NCBI GenBank assembly: GCA_003049465.1
Contig: PYSS01000012.1
Span: 310,001 to 374,000 of the forward strand
Direction of reading: 5' to 3'
Origin: Magnaporthiopsis rhizophila
Lineage: Eukaryota > Ascomycota > Sordariomycetes > Magnaporthales > Magnaporthaceae
Length of the DNA stretch: 64,000 bases
The notes under the pieces were generated by a model. It did not search any database, was not told the origin of the DNA, and worked only from the letters and a program-made list of their open reading frames with translations. How positions within the stretch are numbered: position 1 is the first letter of the stretch; each line of letters starts with the position of its first letter. Shown one piece after another: positions 1-11,290 of this stretch. The position numbers and the translations under genes are program-made.

Positions 1-3000
1 CACTTCTTTTCGAGCCTGCCGTCGCCGCCAAACAGAGCTACCAGACCGTCTACGCCGCCTGCAACGCCGGCTTTGTCGAGCTCTGCCAGCTGGATGCCCG
101 CTTTTCCCAGTTCTCGGCCACTCTGTTCAGCGAGCAGAGCCAGGACGAGGACCGCACTCAGTTGAGCGCCGCCGAGAACGCCGAGCTGGACCGGCGCATC
201 GAGTCCTTCCTGCGCCTGGTTGGAGGCCGCTTGAGGCTTTTGCCGGCCGTGAAGGCCGTCGAGTGGCTGATTCGGCGCTTTAGGTACGCCGTGGCTGTTT
301 GTATGCGCCAACCTCGTCCGTGCTGACGCTCAATGGTTTAGGGTCCACGAGTACAACACCTCCATCCTCCTATCGACTTTCCTCCCGTACCACACCATCC
401 AGGTCTTCACCACTCTCCTGTCCATCCTCCCGTCCGATCTTCCTGGCGAGTTCCGGTTTCTTGCGCCCTACGTTCGCTCTCTGACGGCCCCGCCTCGAGC
501 CGCCATCGTCTACCAAGCGACGCACCGGCCCGAGTTCCTCGCCGCCTTCACGGCCTACACCCTCGATGCGTGCAAAGCCCAGCAGCAATACCCTGCGCTT
601 CTATCGTTTTGGGCCGGCATTCTTACAGAGGCCATCAACGGCCGGATTGATATGAGCCGCTCAGGAAGGAAAGGTGTTCAGCTGGATAGCGACCTGGCTT
701 TGTTGCAGCTGGTCGGGCCCCCTCTTGGCGAGGCCTTGGTGATGAAGAAGGTCCCCGGCGCCCAGATTGCTGCCTACACGGCCGTTGCCCTTCTCGCGGC
801 GAAGGCGCATCTCGATGACAAACCGCTGTCGGCATTTATGGAGCAACTCGCTCTAGGCTGGACGGCCGAGACTCTCCGGCCGGGCCTGGTCTGTTTATCA
901 GTGATTGCGCAACAGAGGTCAGCAAAGCAACTATCAGGAAGGGTTACCAAGGCGCTACGCAAAGTTGAGGACTTGCCTCAGCTTCTCCTCGATGTGTCAA
1001 AGCAATGCCGGGTTGACAAGCTCGCAAACGGCTTGGTGCTGGCGCTCATCGACCGCCTTTCCAAAAAGGGCGACGCCAGTGGTCTGCCCATACTCAAGTC
1101 TATCCTTCTCACGGGCCTTCTGCAGGAGAAGCAGGCCATTGTGGCCTTCAAGGCACTGCTTGTGGCAGCGCACAAGATCACTGATGAGGTTGACGAGCAC
1201 GGGTCTGCAAGAAAGCAACTGGGCTCGGCTCTCGTCACGCTATCACAGAGCCCCGGGCCCACAGGAGATATCGTGCGTCAGGTCATCGAAGATGTTGATT
1301 TTGACATTGAGGAACTCGAGTTGAAACTCGATACTTCGTTTGGTCCTCGGAAACTTCTCCGGAGCGGGCCTGAGGAGGCCGAGATGGATGCTTCCGAAGC
1401 CGCTGACGAGCCCCGTGAGAGCCTGGAGGCTGCAGTCAAGCGGCTCGCGGGGATGCCTCGCCCTGGTCCGTCATTTCTGTCAAGGAAACTGGATGGGCTC
1501 TTTGAGGAGCTTTGTGGTGTCTTACTGTCTGTTGCATCCAACCCGGAAGAGCTGGTCAAGTTTGACGAAGATCCCATACTGTGCCGCCAAGCCGCCCACG
1601 AGACGACCTCATATTTTAGCTTTTGTATGAGGGTCTGGTGCGGCCCTTACCCAACGCGTCTCCGGAGCACTGCCCTGGAGATGGCCAAGAGGAGACTGAA
1701 GCAGGAGGACTGCTCAAAGGCGGATTTTCAAGCCACGATCCCATACTGTCTAGCGGCCCTAAGCGATCCGGCAAAGAAGGTCAGACGCTCAGCCGCAGAT
1801 CTCCTGGTCGTGCTTGGCGCTGTGCACCCGGCGTCGTCCACTCGGGCCCCGCGACAGTCCCGCTGGGCCTCTTCTCAGCTCTACGATGACGAGCGGGATG
1901 GTCTCAAGTGGATGACCCCCGAGGCGACTGGGGCACTGCTCCACAACGCCGTGATTCCTGCCCTTGAGGAGTCGATTCTGCACGAGGAGAACATATCCCA
2001 CGTTCTCAAAAACTGTCTCGAGAGCTCACCCAAAGCCTCAACAGCGGCAGCCGACAAACCGTCTTCCCCCCGCCTTTCCTCCGCCATCCGGTTGTCCATC
2101 TACACATTTTTGTCTAGCCATGTCGTACTCAGCCCTCTCTTGACAGTTAAGCTGCGACTTCTCAAGCCGCTCAACCACATCAAGAGCGTGTCAAACACCT
2201 CACGCACACAGCTTCTCCTCCCGCTTCTGAAGTGGTGGACGAAACTCCCGCCGTCAGAGGCTCTCGAGCTGTGTAACCAGGAGCAGCTCATGCAGAACCA
2301 GATCGACACGGCCTGCGCTGAGATTGTCGTGCCGAGCGACAAGGATGGAATGGAGTACCTGTGTACGCTGCTGAGGAATCCGCAAGTCCAGGAGCGTGAT
2401 TTCCTGGTTGAAACCGTATTTGCCCGCCTGAGGAAAATGTGGTCACACATGAAGGGGGAGGCAAAGTACTGCCTGGCGCATACCATGTTGGACCTGGTGC
2501 ATGGACCCACGTCCGCCCAACTGGACCCTGGCGTCGTGACGGAGGAGGCGGCGGACTTCCTCAGGAGCGTGGATCTGACGACGGATATACTCAACTCCTT
2601 CCTCGAGTCTCTGCAGGACATCCCCAAGATCACAGTGGACTCTCCGACAAACAAGCGCAGACGTACCAGCTCGTCAGAACATAGCCGAGGGGTGACACCA
2701 GAGGCCACGGGCGCGCTCAAGGCAGCCCTCAACAAGGTCACATTTGTTCTCCAGCTGGTTGAGGGCTCCACGCCAGCCGAGCATCCCGAGATCCTCCAGA
2801 GCCTCTTCATGACACTAGCGGACCTCCAGGTGCTACGGTCTCTCGTCGGTTCTGAGCTCGGCTATCTGCAGAACCTGGTGCTGAGCAGCCTGCTGGCCAT
2901 GATGCCGACGTACAAGACCAACAAGTCGCTGAAAATCGATACCTCGGTGGGCCATGGGGATGTGCTCGTCCAATGCGTTCAGAAGTCGTCCAGCCCTGCC

Positions 3001-5487
3001 GTCCAGAACTCGGCACTGCTCTTGGTGGCCAGTCTGGCAAACACGGCACCTGACGTCGTGCTCCACAGCGTCATGCCCATCTTCACCTTTATGGGTGGCT
3101 CTGTGCTGAGACAGAGCGACGACTACTCAGCCCACGTAGTTGTCCAGACCATCAGGGAGGTCGTGCCGCCGTTGATCGAGACTTTCCGCAAGAGCCGCAG
3201 GAACCTGGTGGCAAGCGCCTCGGAACTGCTGTCGAGCTTCGTTACCGCCTACGAACACATCCCTCCACACCGGAAGCATGAGATGTTCATCTCTCTGATT
3301 GAGAATCTGGGCCCCAAGGACTTTCTCGCGGCGTTGATAGCCATGCTGGCGGACAAGTACGGAACGACCGACAGCACGGTCGCCTTCGCCAAAGATCTCA
3401 TGAGCTCGTTCGACGTCGAGATCCAGCTCCATTCGTTGGCCATGCTGCTGGATCTGATCAGTGACATCTTTCAGCCAAAGCCGGCACTCTCGGCGGCCCT
3501 GCTGAGCAAGAACACGGACGGCGAGCAGGATCTGCAGAAATCGGCGCTTAAGGAGCTCACGCTGCTGCCGAAACTGCTCTCAAGCCGGCAGCTCCGGACC
3601 GAGATTTCAAAGATGGCGGAGCGTGATGACATGGAGGCGGCAAAGATCAGAGAGCTCTACGCGTCACTCCTGGAAAAGGTTCTGACGCTTGCCGAGACGG
3701 TCAAGACGAAGAAGGCTATGCATGCACGCTGCAGCGACGCGCTTGCCAGTCTGCTGAACCTGCTCTCGATTGGCGAGTTCATCAAGGCGGTCGAGAACCT
3801 CCTGGACCGGCCAAGCATCAGTCTACGCCAGAAGGTGCTCAAGACGCTCGAGGTGCGGGTGGACCAGGAGAGCATTGCAGACTCTGAATCGAGAGCGGTC
3901 CTCCTGGCGTTCCTGCCACAGCTCACCGCCGTTGTTCGGGACTCGGGCGACATGCATTACAAGCACACAGCCGTGGCCTGTGTCGACAAGATCGCGGAGA
4001 AGTACGGCAAGAAGGACCTCGAGGCCGTCACGGCGGCGGCATCGACCATCGCTAGTGACCAGTGCCTGGGACAGCAAGACAAGCGCCTGCGTGTCATGGC
4101 GTTGTTGTGTCTCGCCTCGCTCGTCGATGTGCTGCAAGACGCCATTGTCCCGGTGCTCCCCGCGGCCTTCCCCAAGGCCCTAGCCTATCTATCCGACAGT
4201 CTACAAGGCGATCCTGACAAGGAGCTGCACGATGCTGTCTTTGCGTTTGCGGCATCGCTAGCAGAGCACATCCCCTACATGATGACCGAGTCCTACATCG
4301 GGCAGCTGCTGGCGAGCTCGAATCTGTCTGCCGAGGCCGGTCTTGGTGACGAGTCCAACGAGAGCAGGCTCGATTGCCTACGCTTTCTGGCCAAGCAAGT
4401 GGACGCCAACGTCATGCTCGCGGCAATGGAACGGAACTGGGACCTGGCCGTGGCTGCAGGCTTTTCGGTAAGTTCAAGATTTTGACGAAGTCAAGGATGC
4501 TCTTGGTATGGCAAGAACACTGGCGAGCCATATTGACTGATACTGATATGACGGTGATTTCACTGCCAGGCCGTCGACGAGTACCTGAAGTTGATGGGGA
4601 TTATCATCGATAAGCACCCGAAATCAGTCGTCTCCAAACACGTCACGCCTCTTGGCGCCATATTCCTTCGCGCGCTCGACCTCCGACGGCATGTGCAGAC
4701 CAGGGAGACGGTCAGCATCGCGGCTCTCGCCAAGCTGTCGGCCATGGAGGCTCTCATCAACGATGTTGCGCTGAAGATGATCTACAAGCTGAATGACGCG
4801 ACATTCCGGCCCGTGTTTGGCCAGCTCATGGAGTGGCTCACGGGCGGGCTGCCCAAGAGCGACAAGCCGGGCAAGGTGCTGCGGCGGCAGAGCGTCTACT
4901 CCTTCCTGCTGTCCTTTTTTGACAACTTGAAGTCTATCGTGACGAGCTACGCATCATACATTTTGGAAGACGCCGCCGACGTTCTGAACTCGGTCGACCC
5001 CAAGAGCATGGAGGAGAGGGAGCTGTGGCAGCTGGTGCTCAAGACACTGACCAAGTGCTTCGAACACGACCAGGACGGATTCTGGCAGGTGCCTGCGCAC
5101 TTCGACGCGATGGCCGAGGTGCTGGCGGACCAGATTGAGCGGGCGGCAGCACTGGACCCGGCTGGCGGCGGCGACCCGGCGGTGATTGCGGCCATCGTGG
5201 AGCTGGCCGCGGCGGCAGACTCGCGGGAGCACCGCAAGCAGCTGAACTCGTCGGTGCTGCGGCGGCTGCGGTCCGGGTCCGCGGCAGAGCGGCTCGCTGG
5301 CGTGCGGTGCGAGCAGGCGTTGACGGAGCGGCTCGGCGAGGACTGGCTCGAGATGCTGTCGGAGATGCTGCCGTACATCAGCGAGCTGCAGGACGACGAC
5401 GACGAGGCGGTCGAGCGCGAGACGCACCGGTGGATCGGCGGGATCGAGACCGTCTTGGGCGAAAGCCTGGACTCGATGCTGCAGTAG
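1..5487 (+). CDS. utp10: U3 snoRNP component UTP10/HEATR1, 5' partial
   Basis: Large HEAT-repeat protein of the t-UTP/SSU processome; in the family it acts in the nucleolus in rRNA transcription and early 18S processing. Exons are 3..284 (frame 3), 342..4467 and 4570..5487, giving about 1775 visible residues; the family is usually near 1800, so only about 30 N-terminal residues lie outside the window. The N-terminal U3snoRNP10 block is recognisable, ending in the conserved EWLIRRFRVHEYN stretch across intron 1, and the C-terminal BP28CT-type region is in exon 3. Intron 1 (285..341) and intron 2 (4468..4569) have GT-AG ends and TGAC/TGACT branch sites. The reading frame breaks inside a T run at 238..242: five T's where four would keep the conserved frame, so either a sequencing error or a broken copy. 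The rest of the gene is intact, which favours an error. Confidence 0.93.
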
Positions 5488-6393
5488 TTGTTGCACTCAC
5501 ACTCTACCACACGCCTAGCTAGGCAGCGTCTTTTTCTTTGTAACCATGGGGATGACTGAGCAATTGCATGGCGATGTATTTTGCGATAACATGAAAGCTG
5601 TCACCAGCGCGTAGATGAGGGAAATACCCCGTACATAGGTACCTAGTTGTTTACAGTGCGGAGCAGCACGTCATTGCACAATTACCTCACCTGTCCCCTT
5701 TTGTGACACATGTACGCCGTGACCGCCCTCGGCGGCCCCGGTCAAGTCCATTCGTCCATTGTTGTTGGTCATTAGCCAAGCTCGCCTCTTGGGATGCGAA
5801 GAGACCCGAGGTCGGGATCTGTAGGGACCCTAACACGCCTAAGCAAGCCGCATTCTTTGTCCCACGTAGTCAGCAAGTCCCCCAGCCCCTGATTGATTGG
5901 CTACTACAGGCAAGCCCGCCAGGGGTGGACCACGCTCTTACCCGACACTTTCTCGTGCCTGGACTGCGTTCAGGGGGCTGTGAATTTGATCTCCACTATC
6001 CAAAAAACAAAGTACTGGCTCATTCCCACATTCTCAGGTTGCCTCAATTGTCAGCCTTTCTCTCTTTTTTTCTTTTTTTTTTTCTTTTTTTTTTTTCTCT
6101 TCCCTTTTTTCTCTTTCCATCTTATCTGCAAGTCCTCACGCTAACGGGACCTGCCTTAGCTTTAATCTTGAGTCACCTGAACATGGCCTGGGATATATTA
6201 CCATCACGGGCTGCGCTCCTGGGGAGTCTGATCTCATCTTGACCTCATCTTGACTTGTTTGCTCCAAGGCGGCATATAACCAGTACTCGACCATATCTTT
6301 TGTGGTCTCGAAAAACTTAACCAACCATTTGGCAATACACATAATCGAGGAGATTTACCTCGTAATTTATCTCTTTCTCTACGTCGTCTAGCC
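5488..6393. other. Intergenic: UTP10 3' end and NADH dehydrogenase promoter
   Basis: No gene seen. It holds a perfect TAGGTACCTA palindrome at 5636..5645 and a long T/C-rich tract at about 6059..6120 with several T runs. Such pyrimidine tracts commonly precede fungal start sites, so it probably belongs to the promoter or 5' UTR of the gene starting at 6394. The frames open here (for example 5703..6242) are low-complexity read-through of the T tract. Confidence 0.6.
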
Positions 6394-8053
6394 ATGATAA
6401 TCAAACCTTCAGCATGTCGGAGTCTTGCCTCTGTTGCCTCAAAGCCGAGTCGCATATGCAGATCCTACAGCTTGATATCAAAGGCCTCTAAAGGTACAGA
6501 AGACAGCCCCTTCCGGGTCATTTGTGGTCGCATGCCCGTGCTAACCTCTTCCCGAGGGAACAGACGACAGCAGCGGGAGTGCAGAGACCAAACAGAGGGT
6601 CGTGATCCTGGGCTCGGGCTGGGCGGGCTATGCGCTGGCGCGGACGCTAGACCCGGCCAAGTTCGAGCGGGTGGTGGTGTCGCCGCGGTCGCATTTTGTG
6701 TTCACGCCGCTCCTGGCGTCGACGGCGGTCGGCACGCTCGAGTTCCGGGCCGTGGTCGAGCCGGTGCGGCGGCTGGGCGTCACCTTCCACCAGGCCTGGG
6801 CCGACGACGTCGACTTTGACCGCAAGGTCGTCCGCGTCGAGGCCAACATCGGCGACGACGCGGCCGCCGACACCAAGCGGAGGTTCCTCCTCGGCCCCAG
6901 GGGCAGCGGTGGCGGTAACAACGGTGGCGGTAACAACGATGCCGTATCGTCGCAGTCTGCCGCCAAGGGCCCCATGGTGGACGTCCCCTACGACAAGCTC
7001 GTCGTGGCCGTGGGCGCGTACACGCAGACGTTCGGCATCGACGGCGTCAAGGAGCACGCGCACTTTTTGCGCGACGTCGGCGACGCGCGCCGCATCCGGC
7101 TGCGGGTGCTGTCGCTGTTCGAGCGGTGCGCGGGTGACCCGACGTCGTCCGTGGCCGAGAAGCGCGAGCTGCTGCACTTCTCCGTTGTCGGCGGCGGCCC
7201 CACGGGCATCGAGTTCGCCGCCGAGCTGCACGACCTCGTGCACGACGACCTGCGCCGCATCTACCCGTCCCTGGTGCCGCTGGTCCGCATCACCGTCTAC
7301 GACATCGCGCCCGCCGTTCTGCCCATGTTCGACCGCGAGCTGGCCGGCTACGCGACCGAGCTGTTCACCCGAAGAGGGATCGAGGTCCGCACCGAGCACC
7401 ACCTCACGGGCGTCAGGGCCGCCGCCGAGGGCGAGTCGGGCGCCGCGCTGGGCGGGCTCAAGCTGCGCATCAAGGAGCACGGGGACGAAGAGGTCGGGAC
7501 GGGCATGGTCGTTTGGTCGACGGGGTTGATGCAGAACCCCATGGTTGGGAAGCTGCTCGCGAAAGAGCTCAGGCTGCCGCCCCTCGGGGAGGTGGCGGCG
7601 CGACTGCAGAGCGATCCCAAGTCGGGCGGCATCGTGACTGACGCGCACCAAAGGGCCAGGGTCCAGGCCGCGGACGGGAATACTGCTACTGCTACGCGGG
7701 CGGTGCTGGACGACGTGTTCGTCATTGGCGACTGCGCCGTGTCCGAGGCGGACCCGACGCTGCCCAAGACGGCACAGGTGGCGTCGCAGCAGGCCGTGTA
7801 CCTGGCCAAGGCGCTGAACCGGGACGCCGTCGGGCAGCGCGCCTTTGCGTTCCGCAACTGGGGCACCATGACGTACCTCGGCGGCTGGCGCGCCATCCAC
7901 CAGAGCAGCGCCGACGAGCTCAAGGGCTGGGCGGCCTGGGTGCTGTGGCGGACTGCCTATCTCACCTACTCGATGAGCGTGCGCAACAAAATTGTTGTTC
8001 CGTTTTACTGGTTCATCTCGTGGGTGTTTGGGAGGGATATCACGCGGTTTTGA
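6394..8053 (+). CDS. Type II (alternative, rotenone-insensitive) NADH:ubiquinone oxidoreductase
   Basis: FAD flavoenzyme that passes electrons from NADH to ubiquinone without pumping protons, bound to the mitochondrial inner membrane. Exons are 6394..6493 and 6564..8053 (529 aa); the intron has GT-AG ends and a perfect CTAAC branch site. The first exon encodes an Arg/Ser/Lys-rich, acid-poor leader (MIIKPSACRSLASVASKPSR...) that looks like a mitochondrial presequence. The FAD-binding GSGWAG starts at residue 50, and the NADH-binding GGGPTG starts at about residue 243, followed by IEFAAEL. The protein ends with the hydrophobic WVFGRDITRF membrane anchor typical of fungal NDI/NDE enzymes. A Gly/Asn-rich insert (about 6901..6940) sits between the two Rossmann domains. 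No EF-hand is visible, so it is not the calcium-regulated NDE1 type. I cannot tell the internal (NDI1) from the external isoform. Confidence 0.92.
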
Positions 8054-8307
8054 TGCTGCTGGTGTGTTGGCAAGGGTGGATCTCCCAGAAGTATCCGTGC
8101 ACATACATGTATAAAACCATCTCCATAGATTAGAGCTATGAGCTTCGCATAACGTTGATGTCAAAAGTAGATAAGTCGACTGAAATTAATGGGTAGAAAG
8201 TGAACCTGGCCATGTTGAACGGAAATAAGCAAACAAATACTGACAATCCAAACGACTGTTAGACGTAATCGATGCGATCCGAATCATCAAAAGCATAATC
8301 ATCAAAA

Positions 8308-9684
8308 TCATAGCTTCCCCAAGCGACGCACATACTCCCAGGCCCTCCTGCCAAAGCTCGGTCGTCGGTCCGTGGCAGGATCCCGATCAAAAGACCGGGG
8401 CACAGTTTCTGGCCTGACAATGGCGCCAGAAGGAGGGCTCGGGTCGGCCCGGGGGTCCAAAGAGTCATCCTCGTCTATTACGTCGTCCAAAATCGCCTCG
8501 TTCGGGTCCTCGATGGGCTCGTCGTCCGGGTCCGGGGCAGCTGCGTCGCTGCCGAGGAGGAACAAGTCGAGGCGCTGGATCTCGGCGTCGTCGATTCCCT
8601 CAGCCACGGCACGGTCGAGCCGGCCGCCGTCAAAAGCGATGCCGTGCCACAGCAGGATTCCCAGGAGACGGGCGCGCTCGACAGTGGCGCGCAGGTGGTC
8701 GCTACTCTGGCTCCCACCACGAAGCTCCGGGACCTGGGTCTCGAGCTCGTCCCAAAAGGCTTCCCGCAGCTGAGCTGCCGTCAGGAAATAGGCAAACGTG
8801 CTGCCGGGAGGCGGGTATTGGGCCCCCGACGACAAGAGCGCCTCCTTGGACTCTCCCAGGAACTCCTCGAGGCCGTACAGGCCAACGCCCAGGGGCAGAT
8901 ACTCGGCCTCTGCCCAATCGATGAGGCCCGAGATGCGCACCTGGCCGGGCGTCGCCGCCGAGTCGTCATCGTCCGCGGCGGCGGCATCGACCATGACGTT
9001 GCCGGGTACCAGGTCGCCGTGCGTAAACGCCCACGGCAGCGCCTCGATATCGTCGAGATGCGCGAGGACGCCCAGGATGATGGGCTGAAACCGGGCCGGG
9101 AGGCCGTCCCGCATCAGTTCCAGGCGCCAACGGAGGGACGCACCCACGCGGCCGCGCAGAGGCGCCGCGGCAGCGGGCTCGAGGGCACAGCGCCAGCTCC
9201 GGGCGATGAGACTGGCAAAATCGCGGACGAGGCGCTCGGTCTGCCGCTGCTGCTGCCGTCTTGGTTGGGCCAGGCGGAAATCGGCCAGGGCGGTTCCCGG
9301 GATACGGGCGATGTGATAGGCGTACAGGACCATGTCATCTCCCTGAGACGGGGCGTCGGCGGTGGCCCCTTCACCAGTGGACAAGGGTACGGCGCCTATA
9401 TAGGCGGTGCGCGGGGCGAAGGCGCCGTACACGGCGGTGGCGAGGGCGGCCGTGTCGGGATCGATGCGGTGGGCGGGCGGGCGAAACTGCACGACGTCGT
9501 CGGGGCCGACGCAAAGGGTATAGGAACAGCCGCCCTGAAACGGGGCCGGCGCGATGACGGCGCCGGGAAAGGCGCGACGGGCAAAGTCGTCGCAACGCTC
9601 TCTCGCTGCAGCCGACGAGCTCGGCGACCAGGGTGTTGTTGTTGCCACTCCATGGTTCGGTCTGTCAGCGATGTCGTGCTCCAT
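8308..9684 (-). CDS. Aminoglycoside phosphotransferase (APH)-fold kinase-like protein
   Basis: Single-exon protein of 458 aa, convergent with the NADH dehydrogenase gene (254 bp apart). The ATG at 9684 (MEHDIADRPN) is the first real Met; the frame is open upstream to 9759 but without an ATG. The APH family phosphorylates small molecules or proteins. The Brenner motif HGDLVPGN and the downstream metal-binding LIDWAEAEY are both present, so the catalytic Asp/Asn set appears complete. The C-terminal 80 residues are acidic (DPDDEPIEDPNE) and then basic, and look disordered. Such genes are numerous in filamentous fungi and mostly of unknown substrate; resistance to aminoglycosides should not be assumed. 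Confidence 0.85.
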   Translation of the reverse strand: MEHDIADRPNHGVATTTPWSPSSSAAARERCDDFARRAFPGAVIAPAPFQGGCSYTLCVGPDDVVQFRPPAHRIDPDTAALATAVYGAFAPRTAYIGAVPLSTGEGATADAPSQGDDMVLYAYHIARIPGTALADFRLAQPRRQQQRQTERLVRDFASLIARSWRCALEPAAAAPLRGRVGASLRWRLELMRDGLPARFQPIILGVLAHLDDIEALPWAFTHGDLVPGNVMVDAAAADDDDSAATPGQVRISGLIDWAEAEYLPLGVGLYGLEEFLGESKEALLSSGAQYPPPGSTFAYFLTAAQLREAFWDELETQVPELRGGSQSSDHLRATVERARLLGILLWHGIAFDGGRLDRAVAEGIDDAEIQRLDLFLLGSDAAAPDPDDEPIEDPNEAILDDVIDEDDSLDPRADPSPPSGAIVRPETVPRSFDRDPATDRRPSFGRRAWEYVRRLGKL

Positions 9685-11290
9685 CTTGGGCAGCTGGCTA
9701 GACACTCTCTCTACTCTTGCTGCAACGTCCTGTATGTTTTGTCTTTTTGGATTCCTCAAGGCCTCACTCAGCAGCCCATTGCCATGTGAAGGACAAAAAA
9801 AGGCTCAATATTGAGAGCATAGAGTCTAGAGGTAGCTCTCCCCCAGTAGCTTTCCCCTCACAGCACCAGACCACTTTGGGTTCGCAGCCGCCATGGCATG
9901 GCAGCGGCAGCGGCAGCCTCGGCCTCTGCAACTGAGCGAGAGCCATGTGTGGGTGGTTGCACGTGGTGCGGAGAAGCAGCGCATGCCTCCATCCGTGCAT
10001 GACAATTGTGCGCTAGAGATGTGGATGTGGGTTGACGGCCCAGCGACAAGGTCCTGAAGGAAGCTTTTCCTCCAGCCAGATTTGATGAATTCCCATCCGA
10101 GGCTTGGGTGGCTTGGGCTGATCACAAATCACAAAGCCACAGCAGGAGTGATGACAGGATAACGATGGATAGGAATGAGATGGATGAATCATTCTTCTGC
10201 CTACCTGCTGTGCTGGTATCGCGACGCAGGTCAGCAAAAAGCGAGCCAGTGATTTTGGAAAGCAGAAAAAGAAAAAGTCACGCACTAGGTCGGCGCTACA
10301 GGAGCAGCCCCGTGGGCATTTTTATGGTGACACGGCCCCGGTACAAATGCGGCTTACAGGGCTGAGGTGGATCACCATCAGCGGATGGATCGCCCGGAGA
10401 CGCCGCTGCACTCCCGCCTTTTCATCACCCGCCGGGCGGGCTGGGCAATCTGTATTCAGCCAACAATCGGCGGAAACGGATTGGATCCATCGGCTCCTGA
10501 CAGACCTGCGCTGCCGTCTTTCAACTGCGCACAGCTGAGCCAACGTCAGCCCGGAAACATGGACACCGCCAAACCTGCATTCGCCCAATTGGGGTGGCTA
10601 TCTCTTTGTGCCCGCGTCCCAGTGGATGGGGCTCAAAAGACGAGAGAGATTACACCCTCTTACCATTGGATACTGGATGCCTACCCCCTGGTGGTTGGGT
10701 CAGGCTCCCTCCCAAGTCTTGGTGCTGATGGCACTGGAAAAAAAATAAAAATAAAAAAATAAAAAAAGCAAGCAGCTTGGGTAGGTGCTCAGCCATCTGC
10801 TAGTGTCGCCGTCAAAGGTCTCCTCCAGGGGCTTGGATTCGAGGCAGCAGTAGCGTCTTCTCAGCTGTGCTCCTTCCCTGTCTGGTTTGCATCAAGCCAG
10901 CAACAGTGATGTGACCGTCGTGTCGTTCTTGCCTCGTACTGGGCGGGCATCCCCGAAGCGCGTCGCACCCTTGTTCGACTGGAAGGCGCAGGCGACGCGA
11001 GAAAGGCAACTGTGCCGGGCACCTGCCCACCCTCCCCGGCGTTCCCTGGACGCCAACATCCGTCATCATGGCCGCTTATGAGATTGGCCGCCTGCCATGT
11101 TGCTCTGTTGTGCATCTTCCCAGGCTGTATATAATAATGCCCACTCCCACTCTGCAATCGTCAGTCCGTCTCCCATCTTCCTGCCGCATCAGCCTGTCTA
11201 TATCCATATCCGCATCGCAGCTCAGTATCTATCAGCACATTGACGAGCCAATTCAACCCTTTGCGCCCTTACAAACTCAACCTGCCCAAG
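9685..11290. other. Divergent intergenic region with DUF2235 promoter
   Basis: About 1.6 kb between divergent genes, with no convincing coding frame. An A-rich AAAATAAAAATAAA-type stretch is at about 10739..10767. A good TATA element (TATATAATAA) at 11128..11137 lies about 155 bp before the ATG at 11291 and is followed by a C/T-rich leader, consistent with the promoter and 5' UTR of the downstream gene. Confidence 0.6.
11128..11138 (+). promoter_or_regulatory. Probable TATA box of the DUF2235 gene
   Basis: TATATAATAAT lies about 155 bp upstream of the start codon at 11291, before a CT-rich leader. Position and sequence fit a fungal core promoter; there is no transcript evidence. Confidence 0.45.

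Noticed and set aside
5703..6242. 179-codon frame upstream of the NADH dehydrogenase
   Set aside because: Its only striking part is poly-Phe from a T/C tract; no domain and no supporting splice pattern.
6647..8164. 505-codon open frame antisense to the NADH dehydrogenase
   Set aside because: It mirrors a GC-rich gene with strong third-position bias; composition (Arg, Val, His) is that of a shadow frame.
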